From Rhizobiales bacterium PAR1 (lineage in GTDB: Bacteria > Pseudomonadota > Alphaproteobacteria > Rhizobiales > Beijerinckiaceae): DNA of 64,000 nt. Of this stretch, positions 8,494 to 17,211 are shown in pieces. A model generated the notes under the pieces. That model worked only from the letters and a program-made list of their open reading frames with translations. It searched no databases and was not told the DNA's origin. The DNA is taken from assembly GCA_002256205.1 (NCBI GenBank), contig NKIW01000007.1, positions 1-64,000 of the forward strand. Reading direction: 5' to 3'. Position 1 is the first letter of the stretch, and each line of letters begins with the position of its first letter. A program made the translations under genes and the position numbers.

Positions 8494-9432
8494 TTACCCC
8501 GCAAACCCCGCCACATCCTCCGGCGTGCCGATATTCACCGCTTCCGAGCCGGCAACGAGGCGCTTGGCGATGCCGGTGAGCACCTTGCCGGAGCCACATT
8601 CGACGAACTTCGTGACGCCAGCCTCGCCGAGCCATAGCATCGACTCGCGCCAGCGCACGGAGCCGGTCACCTGCTCGACAAGGTGACGGCGGATGGCCTC
8701 CGGATCGATGACCGGGCTTGCCAGCACATTCGCGATCACCGGTACCTTCGGCGCCTTGATCGTGGCAGTGGCGAGAGCAGCTTGCATGGCTTCCGCTGCC
8801 GGTTGCATCAGGCTCGAATGGAACGGCGCGGAGACGGGCAGCAGCATCGCGCGCTTGACGCCCTTTTCCTTGGCGATGACGCAAGCGCGATCAATCGCTG
8901 CCTTGGCGCCCGAAAGCACGACTTGCCCGCCGCCGTTGTCATTCGCAACGTCGCAACACTCTCCCTGAGCGGCTTCCTTGGCGATTTCGACCGCGAGATC
9001 CCATTCCGCCCCGAGCAGTGCGGCCATCGCGCCCTGCCCGACCGGAACGGCGGCCTGCATCGCGTTGCCGCGAATGCGCAGGAGTTTGGCGGTATCGGCA
9101 ATCGTCAGCGCGCCGGCTGCGGCCAGCGCGGAATATTCGCCGAGGCTATGGCCGGCGACATAGGAGGCTGCTTTGGCGAGATCGAGGCCCTTTTCGGCCT
9201 CCAGCACGCGGATCACTGCGAGAGAATGCGCCATCAGCGCGGGCTGGGCGTTGGCGGTGAGCGTGAGATCGCCCTCCGGGCCTTCCCACATCAGCGCCGA
9301 GAGCTTCTGACCCAGCGCGGCATCGACCTCATCGAACACGGCACGCGCGGCAGCGAAATTCTCCGCCAGCGCCTTGCCCATGCCGACCGCCTGAGAGCCC
9401 TGTCCGGGAAAAAGGAAGGTGGTTTTGGTCAT
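8494..9432 (-). CDS. fabD: Malonyl-CoA:ACP transacylase
   Basis: FabD loads malonate from CoA onto ACP. The N-terminal FLFPGQGSQAVGMG, the nucleophile elbow GHSLGEYSAL with Ser96, and the catalytic His in APFHSSLM are present; GQGAMAALLGA is also typical. The 312-residue length fits the family. It is the first gene of the fabD-fabG-acpP-fabF run on this strand, with 132 bp before fabG. Confidence 0.95.
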   Translation of the reverse strand: MTKTTFLFPGQGSQAVGMGKALAENFAAARAVFDEVDAALGQKLSALMWEGPEGDLTLTANAQPALMAHSLAVIRVLEAEKGLDLAKAASYVAGHSLGEYSALAAAGALTIADTAKLLRIRGNAMQAAVPVGQGAMAALLGAEWDLAVEIAKEAAQGECCDVANDNGGGQVVLSGAKAAIDRACVIAKEKGVKRAMLLPVSAPFHSSLMQPAAEAMQAALATATIKAPKVPVIANVLASPVIDPEAIRRHLVEQVTGSVRWRESMLWLGEAGVTKFVECGSGKVLTGIAKRLVAGSEAVNIGTPEDVAGFAG

Positions 9433-9572
9433 GCCTGTGTCTCCCGCCGCATTGCGCTTCTGATCGCGGGAATGCGGCGCGTTGACCGGACTGTCAAGCG
9501 GACGACGGTGTTTGTAACGCCGTCATACGCAGGATTCCGCGCTTACGCAGGATTTCACCGTTCCCCGCCGTT

Positions 9573-10673
9573 TCAGCTGTGCGCCGCGCTCGCTGTTGCT
9601 GGTGCGGCGTGCTGCGTTACGAGCAGCCCCTGCGCTTTCGCGGTGAGGGGCTTTTCGATCCAGCGATACATCCAGAGCGCGGCGGGGACCAGGATCGCCA
9701 GCCCGATCAGGACAAAGAACCACGGGTTGATCGCGTTTGAGAGGCCCGTCTTGTCCCAGAAGATCCGGAGCGCACGGATCACCAGTGGGTGCAGGAGATA
9801 AAGCGCGTAGGAGGCATCCCCGAGGCGCTGCGGCAGGCTCGGCAGCCCCTCTTCGGTCCGGCTTTCGGAGGGGCCAAGGCTGAGGCCCGCGACGATCATG
9901 GCCGCCGGGAGCCCCCATATCAGCGGACGTAGCCCGCCGACAGGCTCAATGCCCATCCAGTCGCCCGCCTGCAGCAGGATGAGACCGGCGGCCACCAGCA
10001 GCAATGCCGGCACGGGACTCAGGCGGTTGCCTTCGAGGCAAGCGAGCCCGATCAACGCGCCGAACGCGAATTCCAGAATGATCGGGTTCGACCAGAAGCG
10101 GATGACCGGCGGCAAGCCGTTGAACTCGGCGCCGATGATGACGAGCAGCGAAAATACGGCTGCAACAGCGTAAACTGCCGCGCGCGGGCTCATGAATAGG
10201 AAGAACGCGAACGAGAGGTAGAAGAACATCTCGTAGTTCAGTGTCCAGCCGAGCTTGTAGAGCGGCTGCATGAGGCCGGTTCCGGCCTGCTGATAGGGAA
10301 TGAAGAGGTAGGAGCGGATCACTTCGCCGACCTGTGGCAGCCCGGTCGAGAGCGTGCCGGGCAACAGCAGCAGCGTCAGGATGAAAACAGTGGTCATCAA
10401 CCAGTAGAGCGGCACGATGCGGGCGATGCGCCGCGTGAGAAACGCCATCGCACCCCCCTGCGCCATGAACAACCGCTCCGAGGCGTAGACCATGATGAAG
10501 CCGGAGATCACGAAGAAGAGGTCGACCCCGACGCCGCTCAGCCCGAGGAAGATGGGCGAGAAGGCATGGTCGAGCGCCGCCGGCATTTGCTTGGCCTCGT
10601 GCTGCAAATGTCCGAAGGCGACCATCAGTGCCGCACTGGCACGAAGAACCTGAATTGAACCTAATCTGGACAT
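9573..10673 (-). CDS. Acyltransferase-3 family membrane protein (OafA/YrhL type)
   Basis: This 366-residue integral membrane protein of about ten helices transfers acyl groups (commonly acetyl) to surface sugars. Family marks are QVLRASAALMVAFGH with the catalytic His near the start, GVGVDLFFVISGFIM, the conserved RRIARIVPLYW, and the C-terminal DASYALYLLHPL. The start at ATG 10673 has GAGGCAGAG just ahead. The substrate cannot be told from the sequence. It sits between fabD and rpsF, where related genomes do not usually carry it, and has no other polysaccharide genes beside it. Confidence 0.85.
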   Translation of the reverse strand: MSRLGSIQVLRASAALMVAFGHLQHEAKQMPAALDHAFSPIFLGLSGVGVDLFFVISGFIMVYASERLFMAQGGAMAFLTRRIARIVPLYWLMTTVFILTLLLLPGTLSTGLPQVGEVIRSYLFIPYQQAGTGLMQPLYKLGWTLNYEMFFYLSFAFFLFMSPRAAVYAVAAVFSLLVIIGAEFNGLPPVIRFWSNPIILEFAFGALIGLACLEGNRLSPVPALLLVAAGLILLQAGDWMGIEPVGGLRPLIWGLPAAMIVAGLSLGPSESRTEEGLPSLPQRLGDASYALYLLHPLVIRALRIFWDKTGLSNAINPWFFVLIGLAILVPAALWMYRWIEKPLTAKAQGLLVTQHAAPATASAAHS

Positions 10674-10999
10674 CTCTGCCTCATTCTGCGACGGCGATTG
10701 GGGAAGATCGCTTCTCGACCACCCGTTTGAGGAGATGGGAGCAAGTCCGGTGCCGGGCCTTCTCGCGTCTCCTGCGCGGCACACGGCCAAAGGCGCGAGG
10801 AAAGAGTTGCACTGCAGCGCGAAACACAGTATCAGGCGCGCTTCTGCTTGGCCGGTGGCTGAACGGAGAGTCGGTATTTTGCCGGCAGGGCCTTCGGGTT
10901 CGTTCTCCCGTGTCAACGCCTTCGTGATTTACTCCTAGGGCCTTCCTTTGGTCCGAAGGGCTTCGCGCCAGCAGAAGCAACTGTGAAAGAAGGCTGACC
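10674..10999. promoter_or_regulatory. Divergent intergenic region (326 bp) with a possible S6:S18-type leader hairpin
   Basis: This gap separates the leftward acyltransferase gene from rightward rpsF and should hold both promoters, though I see no convincing -35/-10 pair. Close to rpsF, CCTTC at 10941-10945 pairs with GAAGG at 10955-10959, enclosing a loop ending in TCC so that CCG lies at the loop-stem boundary. A CCG in such a position is a mark of the known S6:S18 autoregulatory mRNA leader. The match rests on placement and the CCG only. Confidence 0.35.
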
Positions 11000-11461
11000 A
11001 TGGCATTGTACGAACACGTTTTCCTGGCGCGCCAGGATGTGACGGCGCAGCAGGTCGAAGCGATGACGGAGACCTATAAGGCCGTCATCGAGGCGAACGG
11101 TGGTGCTGTTGCGAAGGTGGAATATTGGGGCGTCAAGTCCCTCGCCTACCGCATCAAGAAGAACCGCAAGGCGCATTACGCGCTCTTCAATCTCGACGCT
11201 CCTGCGGCCGCTGTGGCCGAAATGGAACGCCAGATGGCGATCAACGAAGACATCCTCCGTTTCATGACCGTTCGCGTCGAGGAACTCGAGGAAGGTCCGT
11301 CTGCGATGCTGCAGAAGCGTGACCGTGACGACCGTCCGGATCGTGGCGACCGCTTCGACCGTGGCGATCGCGGTGGTGACCGTTTCGATCGTGGTGATCG
11401 TGGCCCGCGCCGTCCGCGTGATGAAGATGCCGGCGTTGACGCCGTTGAGGAGGAAGTCTGA
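11000..11461 (+). CDS. rpsF: 30S ribosomal protein S6
   Basis: S6 binds S18 and 16S rRNA in the platform of the small subunit. The first ~100 residues are typical ([52 protein letters not shown]). The remaining ~50 residues form an unusual highly charged tail with repeated [11 protein letters not shown] units and an acidic end, so the protein reaches 153 residues. The start ATG 11000 is preceded by GAAAGAAGG. The stop TGA overlaps the rpsR ATG by one base, so the partners S6 and S18 are translationally coupled. Confidence 0.96.
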   Translation: MALYEHVFLARQDVTAQQVEAMTETYKAVIEANGGAVAKVEYWGVKSLAYRIKKNRKAHYALFNLDAPAAAVAEMERQMAINEDILRFMTVRVEELEEGPSAMLQKRDRDDRPDRGDRFDRGDRGGDRFDRGDRGPRRPRDEDAGVDAVEEEV

Positions 11462-11697
11462 TGGCTGAAGCCGCTCGCCGCCCGTTCTTCCGCCGCCGCA
11501 AGACCTGCCCGTTCACGGGTAACGGCGCTCCGAAGATTGACTACAAGGACACGAAGCTCCTCTCGCGCTACATTTCCGAGCGCGGCAAGATCGTTCCGTC
11601 CCGCATCACCGCCGTCTCGGCGAAGAAGCAGCGCGAACTCGCTCAGGCGATCAAGCGTGCCCGCTTCCTCGGCCTGCTGCCGTACGTGATCAAGTAA
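11461..11697 (+). CDS. rpsR: 30S ribosomal protein S18
   Basis: S18 is the small-subunit platform protein that pairs with S6. The 78-residue sequence shows [35 protein letters not shown] and the basic C-terminus [11 protein letters not shown], all family-standard. The lone Cys in KTCPF is the single remnant of the zinc-binding Cys set seen in some S18 paralogs; this is the common zinc-free type. It is coupled to rpsF through a TGATG overlap. Confidence 0.97.
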   Translation: MAEAARRPFFRRRKTCPFTGNGAPKIDYKDTKLLSRYISERGKIVPSRITAVSAKKQRELAQAIKRARFLGLLPYVIK

Positions 11698-11766
11698 GAG
11701 GTTCCGGGTTTCCGGCGGCTTGCCGCCGCAAGCGCGACTGCGCGCCCGAGCTTATGCGAGGAAAAC

Positions 11767-11790
11767 ATGGATGCGCTACGGCGCATCCAT
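11767..11790 (+). other. Stable RNA hairpin with a UACG tetraloop between rpsR and the DUF2232 gene
   Basis: A perfect ten-base-pair stem (11767-11776 with 11781-11790) encloses TACG closed by a C-G pair, the extra-stable cUACGg class of tetraloop. It is followed by an A-tract, not a T-tract, so it does not look like an intrinsic terminator on the plus strand. It may be an mRNA processing or 3'-end-stabilising element within the ribosomal operon. The remainder of the gap 11698-11955 shows only a shorter GGCGGC/GCCGCC hairpin. Confidence 0.5.
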
Positions 11791-11955
11791 AAAAAATGAA
11801 GCCACGGGTTCGCCCGCCGGTTTTTCAGGCCAAAAACGTCGCCGCCAGCAGGACACTGCGCGCGGTTTGCTGAAGCACGATCCGGCTGGCCTGCCGGCGC
11901 TCATGCTTCTAACCGCCAGTCGGATTTGCCGGTTGGTTCGCGGGACAGCTCGACC

Positions 11956-12903
11956 ATGACCTTGTCGCCTATGGCACAAGCCATCCTTGTTGCGATCCTT
12001 GCCGGTGTCACCACCGCGCTGCTGTCTGGCCTGCTCACGCCCGGCGCGATGTCGGTCGCCCTGTTTTCGCTGATCGCCCCCACCCCGCTGTTTATCGCCG
12101 GCTTCGGCTGGCATCCGCTCGTCGCAGCGCTTTCTGGCATCATTGCCGCGCTCACAGCGCAGATGGTGAGCGGTACGACCGCCGCGCTGATGATCACCGG
12201 AATGCTGGTTGTGCCGACCTTTGGCATCACGCTGCTCTCCGAGCGCCTTTTTGGGAATTATTCGGGCCGCCCGGACAAGGACGGCATCGATCTTGGCCGT
12301 CTTGCCGTGACGATTGTCCTCTATGTCGGCATCGCCGGCGCCGTGGTCGGGATGATCATGGAGCCGGATTTTGCACAGCTCGAAATGCGCGTGCGCAAGG
12401 CGGTCGAGTTTGCCTTTGCAGCGACCGGTCTCAACGAGTCCTTCGCGCAGGCCGATGCGGCCAACCTTGCGCGGCTGCTTGATCTCATCGCCTCGATCAT
12501 GCTGCCGATGAGCGCGCTGATCAGCCTGATGACGCTTGTGGTCAGCAGCACCTTGGGCGTCCAGATCGCTGATCGCGCCGACCGTCTGCGCTTTGCCCGG
12601 CCGGATTTCCGCCGTTTCCGGCTACCCGGAGGTTCGCTCATCCTGCTGACAGCGGCGCTCTTTATCGCCTCGCGCGCGGGCTATCTCGGCCTTCTTGGCG
12701 AGATCGTCGCATTGGGGCTGGTGTTTTTCTACATGCTTCAGGGCTTTGCGGTGCTGCATGCCCGCACGATCGGGTTTGGCGGACGCGGGTTGATGCTCGC
12801 GGCGGCCTGGCTCGTCGTCATCCTGTTCACGATTCCGGCGGTGGTTTTCATCCTCGTCGGCATGTTTGACCATCTTTTCGATTTTCGTCGCGGGCGGCTC
12901 TAG
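11956..12903 (+). CDS. DUF2232 family membrane protein
   Basis: This 315-residue protein has about eight or nine membrane helices and no obvious catalytic motif. It sits between rpsR and rplI, where alphaproteobacteria regularly carry a DUF2232 gene, and its pattern (N-terminal paired helices, [13 protein letters not shown], then a long Ala-rich middle and helices near the C-terminus) fits. The function of the family is not established in this group. The start is ATG 11956, chosen because the product then begins with a short polar run before the first helix; the upstream in-frame start at 11926 adds ten residues without a better ribosome site. Confidence 0.75.
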   Translation: MTLSPMAQAILVAILAGVTTALLSGLLTPGAMSVALFSLIAPTPLFIAGFGWHPLVAALSGIIAALTAQMVSGTTAALMITGMLVVPTFGITLLSERLFGNYSGRPDKDGIDLGRLAVTIVLYVGIAGAVVGMIMEPDFAQLEMRVRKAVEFAFAATGLNESFAQADAANLARLLDLIASIMLPMSALISLMTLVVSSTLGVQIADRADRLRFARPDFRRFRLPGGSLILLTAALFIASRAGYLGLLGEIVALGLVFFYMLQGFAVLHARTIGFGGRGLMLAAAWLVVILFTIPAVVFILVGMFDHLFDFRRGRL

Positions 12904-12950
12904 GCCCGCTTCCCTCAACTTCCACCATTCGAACTCAAAGGAGAAAAATC

Positions 12951-13517
12951 ATGGAAGTCATCCTCTTGGAACGCGTCGCCAAGCTCGGCCAGATGGGCGA
13001 AGTCGTCCGCGTCAAGGACGGTTATGCCCGTAACTACCTGCTGGCGCGTGGCAAGGCGCTCCGCGCCACCGAAGCCAACAAGGGCAAGTTCGCCGAGCAG
13101 CGCGCCCAGCTTGAGGCCACGAACCTCGAGCGTCGCAAGGACGCGGAAGCTGTGGGCGCCAAGCTCGACGGCCAGAGCTTCGCGCTCATCCGTCAGGCGG
13201 GCGACTCGGGCACGCTTTACGGTTCGGTCTCGGCGCGCGATCTCGCCGACATCCTCACCGCCGGCGGCTTCACGGTTGGCAAGGGCCAGATCACGCTCAA
13301 CACGCCCATCAAGACCCTCGGTCTTCATGGCGTGACGGTTGTTCTCCATCCGGAAGTTTCTGCCAAGGTAACGATCAACGTTGCCCGTTCGGTGGAAGAA
13401 GCCGAGCGTCAGGCCCGCGGCGAGAACGTTCTCGAGCGCGAAGCCGACAACCTCGACGATCTCGGCCTTGAGATCGGCGCGGCGCTTGCCGAAGCCGGCC
13501 CGATGGCGGAAATGTAA
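12951..13517 (+). CDS. rplI: 50S ribosomal protein L9
   Basis: L9 spans the L1-stalk side of the large subunit through two globular domains joined by a long helix. The N-terminal signature [19 protein letters not shown] with [15 protein letters not shown] is intact, and the C-terminal domain contains [14 protein letters not shown]. At 188 residues it is about 40 longer than the E. coli protein, with an acidic Ala-rich tail as in other alphaproteobacteria. AAAGGAG stands about ten bases before the ATG. Its last 37 coding bases are duplicated 122 bp downstream. Confidence 0.96.
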   Translation: MEVILLERVAKLGQMGEVVRVKDGYARNYLLARGKALRATEANKGKFAEQRAQLEATNLERRKDAEAVGAKLDGQSFALIRQAGDSGTLYGSVSARDLADILTAGGFTVGKGQITLNTPIKTLGLHGVTVVLHPEVSAKVTINVARSVEEAERQARGENVLEREADNLDDLGLEIGAALAEAGPMAEM

Positions 13518-13641
13518 GATCCATTGCCGGGGTTTGGCTTGGCCACTCCGGCAAGTTTTCTTTCCTTGTGCCGCAGGCGCTTGTTTCTTTCCTTGTGCCG
13601 CAGGCGCTTGCCGAAGCCGGCCCGATGGCGGAAATGCAAGA
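13481..13641 (+). repeat. Duplicated 3' end of rplI plus a 27-bp tandem repeat
   Basis: The 39 bases at 13481-13519, coding the end of L9 through its stop codon, recur at 13603-13641 with one change that turns the TAA stop into CAA. Between them a 27-base unit (tttctttccttgtgccgcag plus gcgcttg) occurs twice back to back (13557-13583 and 13584-13610), and the second unit runs directly into the duplicated rplI tail by sharing GCGCTTG. The second tail copy has no L9 gene in front of it, so this is noncoding debris of a local duplication. Confidence 0.85.
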
Positions 13642-13735
13642 CCTCTGCCGAGAACCCGTTTCCCGGCAAACCGGTCAAGCCGAAAGATTCTCTCTTTTTC
13701 CCGCCTGTGGGAATCGGGGACACACACCGAAATCC

Positions 13736-13763
13736 GGCCTCCCGTCTCGCGGGGGGCCTTTTT
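13736..13763 (+). terminator. Rho-independent terminator after rplI
   Basis: GGCCTCCCG (13736-13744) pairs with CGGGGGGCC (13750-13758), with one G-U pair and a five-base loop, followed at once by TTTTT. It ends the rpsF-rpsR-DUF2232-rplI unit. Together with the duplicated rplI tail it accounts for most of the 340-bp gap before dnaB. Confidence 0.85.
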
Positions 13764-13857
13764 CGTTCTCCTGCGATTGGGGCTTTGTCAGTGGCTCTGA
13801 TCGGGCCAAACTCAAGGGCCGATTCGGATCACGCCGACGAAAGCAAAAACCGATACC

Positions 13858-15345
13858 ATGAGCACTTCCAACCTCGCCCGCATCGAACCGCCGCAGCCCG
13901 AAGCGCTTCGTCTCGCGCCGCATAACCTTGAGGCGGAACAGGCGCTGCTCGGCGCGATCCTCGTTAATAACGAGGCCTATGATCGCGTCTCGGACTTTTT
14001 GCTTCCTGCGCATTTCTTCGAGGCGCTTCATGGCCGGATTTTCGAGGTCATCACCAAGCTGCTGCGCGCCGGCAAGGTTGCGACCCCGATTACGCTCAAG
14101 ACCTACCTGCCGGACCTTGATCTCGGCGGGGTTACGGTGCCGCAATATCTCGTTCGCCTTGCGACCAGTGCGACGACAATCATCAACGCGGCGGAATATG
14201 GCCGCACGATCTATGAGCTTGCGCTGCGCCGGAACCTGATCGCCATCGGCGAGGATATGGTCAACCGCGCCTTCGATGCGCCGGTCGATGAACCGCCCCG
14301 CGCGCAGATCGAGGATGCGGAAAAGAAACTCTACTCCCTCGCAGAATCCGGTCGGTTCGAGGGCGGCTTTCAGAGCTTCGGCACCGCGCTCAAGCTCGCG
14401 ATCCATATGGCGAGCGAGGCTTACAAGCGTGACGGCGGTCTCTCAGGCACTTCCACCGGCCTGCATGATTTCGACCAGAAGCTGGGCGGCCTTCAGCGCT
14501 CTGACCTTGTCATTCTGGCGGGCCGCCCGGCGATGGGTAAAACCTCACTCGCGACGAATATCGCCTATAACATCGCCAAGGCTTGGCGCGGCGAACGCCA
14601 GCCGGACGGCACAATCAAAACCGTCAATGGCGGCATCGTCGGCTTCTTCTCTCTCGAAATGAGCGCCGAACAGCTTGCAACACGTATCATCGCCGAGCAG
14701 GCGAATATTCCTTCGTTCAAGATCCGCCGTGGTGATATTTCTCAGGACGAATTCGGCAAACTGCATGAGGCGGTGGCCGAAATGCAATCGATTCCCTTCC
14801 ACATCGACCAGTCCGGCGGTATCTCGATTGCCCAGCTTGCAGCCCGCGCGCGGCGCCTCAAGCGTCAGCACGGGCTCGATCTGATCGTCTGCGATTACCT
14901 CCAGCTCCTGACCGGCGCTGCCAAGAAGGGCGACAACCGCGTGCAGGAACTCACCGAGATCACGACGGGCCTCAAAGCGCTCGCAAAAGAACTGGAGGTG
15001 CCGGTGATGGCGCTCTCGCAGCTCTCGCGTCAGGTCGAGCAGCGCGATGACAAGCGCCCGCAGCTCTCCGACCTTCGTGAATCCGGCTCGATCGAGCAGG
15101 ACGCGGACGTGGTGCTCTTCGTCTACCGCGAGGAATATTACCTCCAGAACAAGGAGCCGAAGCCCGGTACCGAAGAGCATCTGAAGTGGCAGGCGGAAAT
15201 GGATCGCGTGCATGGCAAGGCCGAGGTGATCATCGGCAAGCAGCGTCACGGTCCGACAGGTTCGGTGCAGCTCCAGTTCGACGCGAACGTCACGCGCTTC
15301 TCGAACCTTGCGAAGGAGGATTACCTCCCCGAGCGTCTGGAATGA
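13858..15345 (+). CDS. dnaB: Replicative DNA helicase DnaB
   Basis: DnaB is the hexameric ATP-driven helicase at the replication fork. The N-terminal domain starts with PHNLEAEQALLGAILVNNEAYDRV; the RecA-like motor has Walker A GRPAMGKTSLA, the FFSLEMSAEQLATR motif, Walker B region LIVCDYLQLL, and SQLSRQVEQRDDKRPQLSDL. The 495 residues are uninterrupted, so there is no intein. The last four bases overlap the alr start codon (ATGA). Confidence 0.97.
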   Translation: MSTSNLARIEPPQPEALRLAPHNLEAEQALLGAILVNNEAYDRVSDFLLPAHFFEALHGRIFEVITKLLRAGKVATPITLKTYLPDLDLGGVTVPQYLVRLATSATTIINAAEYGRTIYELALRRNLIAIGEDMVNRAFDAPVDEPPRAQIEDAEKKLYSLAESGRFEGGFQSFGTALKLAIHMASEAYKRDGGLSGTSTGLHDFDQKLGGLQRSDLVILAGRPAMGKTSLATNIAYNIAKAWRGERQPDGTIKTVNGGIVGFFSLEMSAEQLATRIIAEQANIPSFKIRRGDISQDEFGKLHEAVAEMQSIPFHIDQSGGISIAQLAARARRLKRQHGLDLIVCDYLQLLTGAAKKGDNRVQELTEITTGLKALAKELEVPVMALSQLSRQVEQRDDKRPQLSDLRESGSIEQDADVVLFVYREEYYLQNKEPKPGTEEHLKWQAEMDRVHGKAEVIIGKQRHGPTGSVQLQFDANVTRFSNLAKEDYLPERLE

Positions 15346-16460
15346 GCGACCACGCGGCCATTCTGACGATTAATCTTGGTGCGCTCGTCGCGAATTGGCG
15401 GCTTCTGGCCGCGCGTGCCGTTGGGGCGGAATGCGCCGCGGTGGTCAAGGCGGATGCCTATGGCCTCGGGATCGAGAATGCAGTTCCTGCCCTCGCCAAA
15501 GCCGGCTGCAGGACGTTTTTTGTCGCTCATCTCTCGGAGGCGATCCGCGCCCGTGGTGTGGCGCCGGATGCCACGGTTTATGTGCTGAACGGGCTCGCGG
15601 CTGATCGCGTGCCGGATTATCGCGCGTATCGCCTTAGCGCCGTGCTAGGCTCACGCGCAGAAATCGAAGTGTGGCGTGCGGCAGGCATGGGGTACGAAGC
15701 GCCAGCGCTGCACGTCGATACCGGCATGAACCGACTCGGGCTTCATCCGTCTGAAGCGCGCACCTTCATCGCCGAGGGTGGCCTGGCAAGCCTTGCGCCA
15801 AGCCTTGTTCTCACACATTTCGTGGCGTCAGAAGTTGCGGATGATCCGGTTACCGCGCGGCAGATCGCGTTGTTTTCCGACCTTGAGTTGGCGGTTCGTG
15901 CAACACTTGGGTTGAGTCCAAAGCCGCGCCTAAGTCTCTGGAATTCCTCGGGGCATTTTCTCGGCGGTTCGCGTGCCTTCGATCTTACCCGCCCCGGTTA
16001 TGCGCTTTATGGCGGAAACCCCACGCCGGGTCAGGCGAACCCGATGCGGGAGGTTATCCGGCTCGAAGCGCCCGTCGTGCAGATCAACCAGGTACCAAAA
16101 GGCGAGAGCGTCGGCTACAATGCCAACTGGGTGGCTGCGCGTGATAGCCGTATCGCGACGATTTCCTGCGGCTATGCCGACGGATTTCCGCGCAATGCCG
16201 GCAATACGCCCTACCACAACGGTGGTTCGGCGATCATCGCAGGTATCGAATGCCCGTTTGCCGGTAACGTCTCGATGGACCTTATCACGCTCGATATCAC
16301 CGCTTTGCCGGAGGGCGCGGTGAAGCCGGGGGATCTGGCGATGCTGATCGGCGGACCGCTCGGTGTGGATCGCGTCGGCGCTTCGGGCAGAACCACGGGG
16401 TACGAGATCCTCACCGGCCTCGGCAGGCGCTATCGCCGGGTGCTCATCGGCGCGGCCTGA
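15342..16460 (+). CDS. alr: Alanine racemase
   Basis: This PLP enzyme makes D-alanine for peptidoglycan. Lys36 in VVKADAYGLG is the PLP anchor, DTGMNRLG follows, and the catalytic Tyr lies in SVGYNANW; NVSMDL is also typical. The 372-residue length is normal. The start ATG overlaps the dnaB stop by four bases, and the preceding dnaB sequence supplies the ribosome site; no family similarity lies upstream of that ATG. Confidence 0.95.
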   Translation: MSDHAAILTINLGALVANWRLLAARAVGAECAAVVKADAYGLGIENAVPALAKAGCRTFFVAHLSEAIRARGVAPDATVYVLNGLAADRVPDYRAYRLSAVLGSRAEIEVWRAAGMGYEAPALHVDTGMNRLGLHPSEARTFIAEGGLASLAPSLVLTHFVASEVADDPVTARQIALFSDLELAVRATLGLSPKPRLSLWNSSGHFLGGSRAFDLTRPGYALYGGNPTPGQANPMREVIRLEAPVVQINQVPKGESVGYNANWVAARDSRIATISCGYADGFPRNAGNTPYHNGGSAIIAGIECPFAGNVSMDLITLDITALPEGAVKPGDLAMLIGGPLGVDRVGASGRTTGYEILTGLGRRYRRVLIGAA

Positions 16461-16464
16461 GGTA

Positions 16465-16728
16465 TCAGGCCTTGATGTTGAGGCCCTGCTTCAGGCTGCT
16501 GACTGACGCCGAGGTTGTCGCTTTGCTGGTGGCCGTTGTCGTGCTGGTCGAGGGTTGCGCGAAGAGGCCGGAGAGCCCTGTCGGCGTTTCCACGCTCGAA
16601 TAGAGCATATCTTGCAGGTTCGAGAGTGCGCTTTTCTGGAATTTCAGCATGTAGGTGATCAGCGCGCGCTGGCGTGCCTTTACAGCCGCCGGGCTGGCCT
16701 TGACGCTGTTGGTGATGGACGACACCAT
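16465..16728 (-). CDS. Unknown 87-residue protein
   Basis: I do not recognise this family. The protein begins MVSSITNSVKASPAAVKARQ, then has an amphipathic helical stretch (about residues 20-45, YMLKFQKSALSNLQDMLYSS) and a Thr/Ser-rich linker before a short basic end. There is no signal peptide or membrane segment. GGAGA lies six to seven bases before ATG 16728, which supports that start and the gene's reality. It lies convergent to alr with only 4 bp between the stops, and 99 bp downstream of another small minus-strand gene. Confidence 0.6.
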   Translation of the reverse strand: MVSSITNSVKASPAAVKARQRALITYMLKFQKSALSNLQDMLYSSVETPTGLSGLFAQPSTSTTTATSKATTSASVSSLKQGLNIKA

Positions 16729-16827
16729 CAGATTTCTCCGCACGAAAAGTCAAAATAAAACTCTTGGTTGTATTTTGATGCAGAGATGTTTCGAATTTCT
16801 TGTCTGCGCTGTGACCAAATCCGCGCT

Positions 16828-17064
16828 TCAGGCCAGTTTGTCGAGATTTTGTGTGTAGCTGAGCGGTGCGCGCTGGGCTGCCGTGTCGCTAGCCGCATCA
16901 ACCGCTTCAGAGGGGTCAGCGCCCACGGCCCTATCCCGCTCAAGGCCGGCAACCGAGACTGATTTGGGCTTCGCGGGATCCTCCTGCGGGTCAATTCCGC
17001 GTTTTGCCAAGGCGACTTCCGCGCAGTTCGAGCAGGAATAGCCGTTGATCATCTGGATGGCCAT
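16828..17064 (-). CDS. Unknown 78-residue protein with a CxxC pair
   Basis: The product starts MAIQMINGYSCSNCAEVALA, continues KRGIDPQEDPAKP and ends in an Ala/Asp-rich polar tail. The CSNC pair near residues 11-14 could bind a metal or be redox active, but this is a guess; I recall similar small N-terminal CxxC proteins of unknown function in Rhizobiales. GGGGAG lies about ten bases before the ATG. It is divergent from radA (147 bp gap). The same minus frame stays open far upstream, but that part is antisense to radA and has no coding merit. Confidence 0.6.
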   Translation of the reverse strand: MAIQMINGYSCSNCAEVALAKRGIDPQEDPAKPKSVSVAGLERDRAVGADPSEAVDAASDTAAQRAPLSYTQNLDKLA

Positions 17065-17211
17065 GAACGCAAAACTCCCCAATCCTTCGTCAACATGGAC
17101 GAACAGGCTCGAGACTTGATAGGAGGGGCGTAACAACTCCTTAATCCGCGAATCACATCGCAGTGAGTGATCCGTGAGTTTGCGGGCTGGACCCCCTACC
17201 CCAGAGGCACC

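Noticed and set aside
11720-11959. Open frame of 79 codons between rpsR and the DUF2232 gene
   Set aside because: It spans the hairpin region, has no ribosome site and low-complexity Arg-rich content, and overlaps the DUF2232 start in another frame.
13524-13925. Open frames across the duplicated rplI tail
   Set aside because: They contain the L9 tail copy and a terminator but no start signal or family similarity; they are by-products of the duplication.
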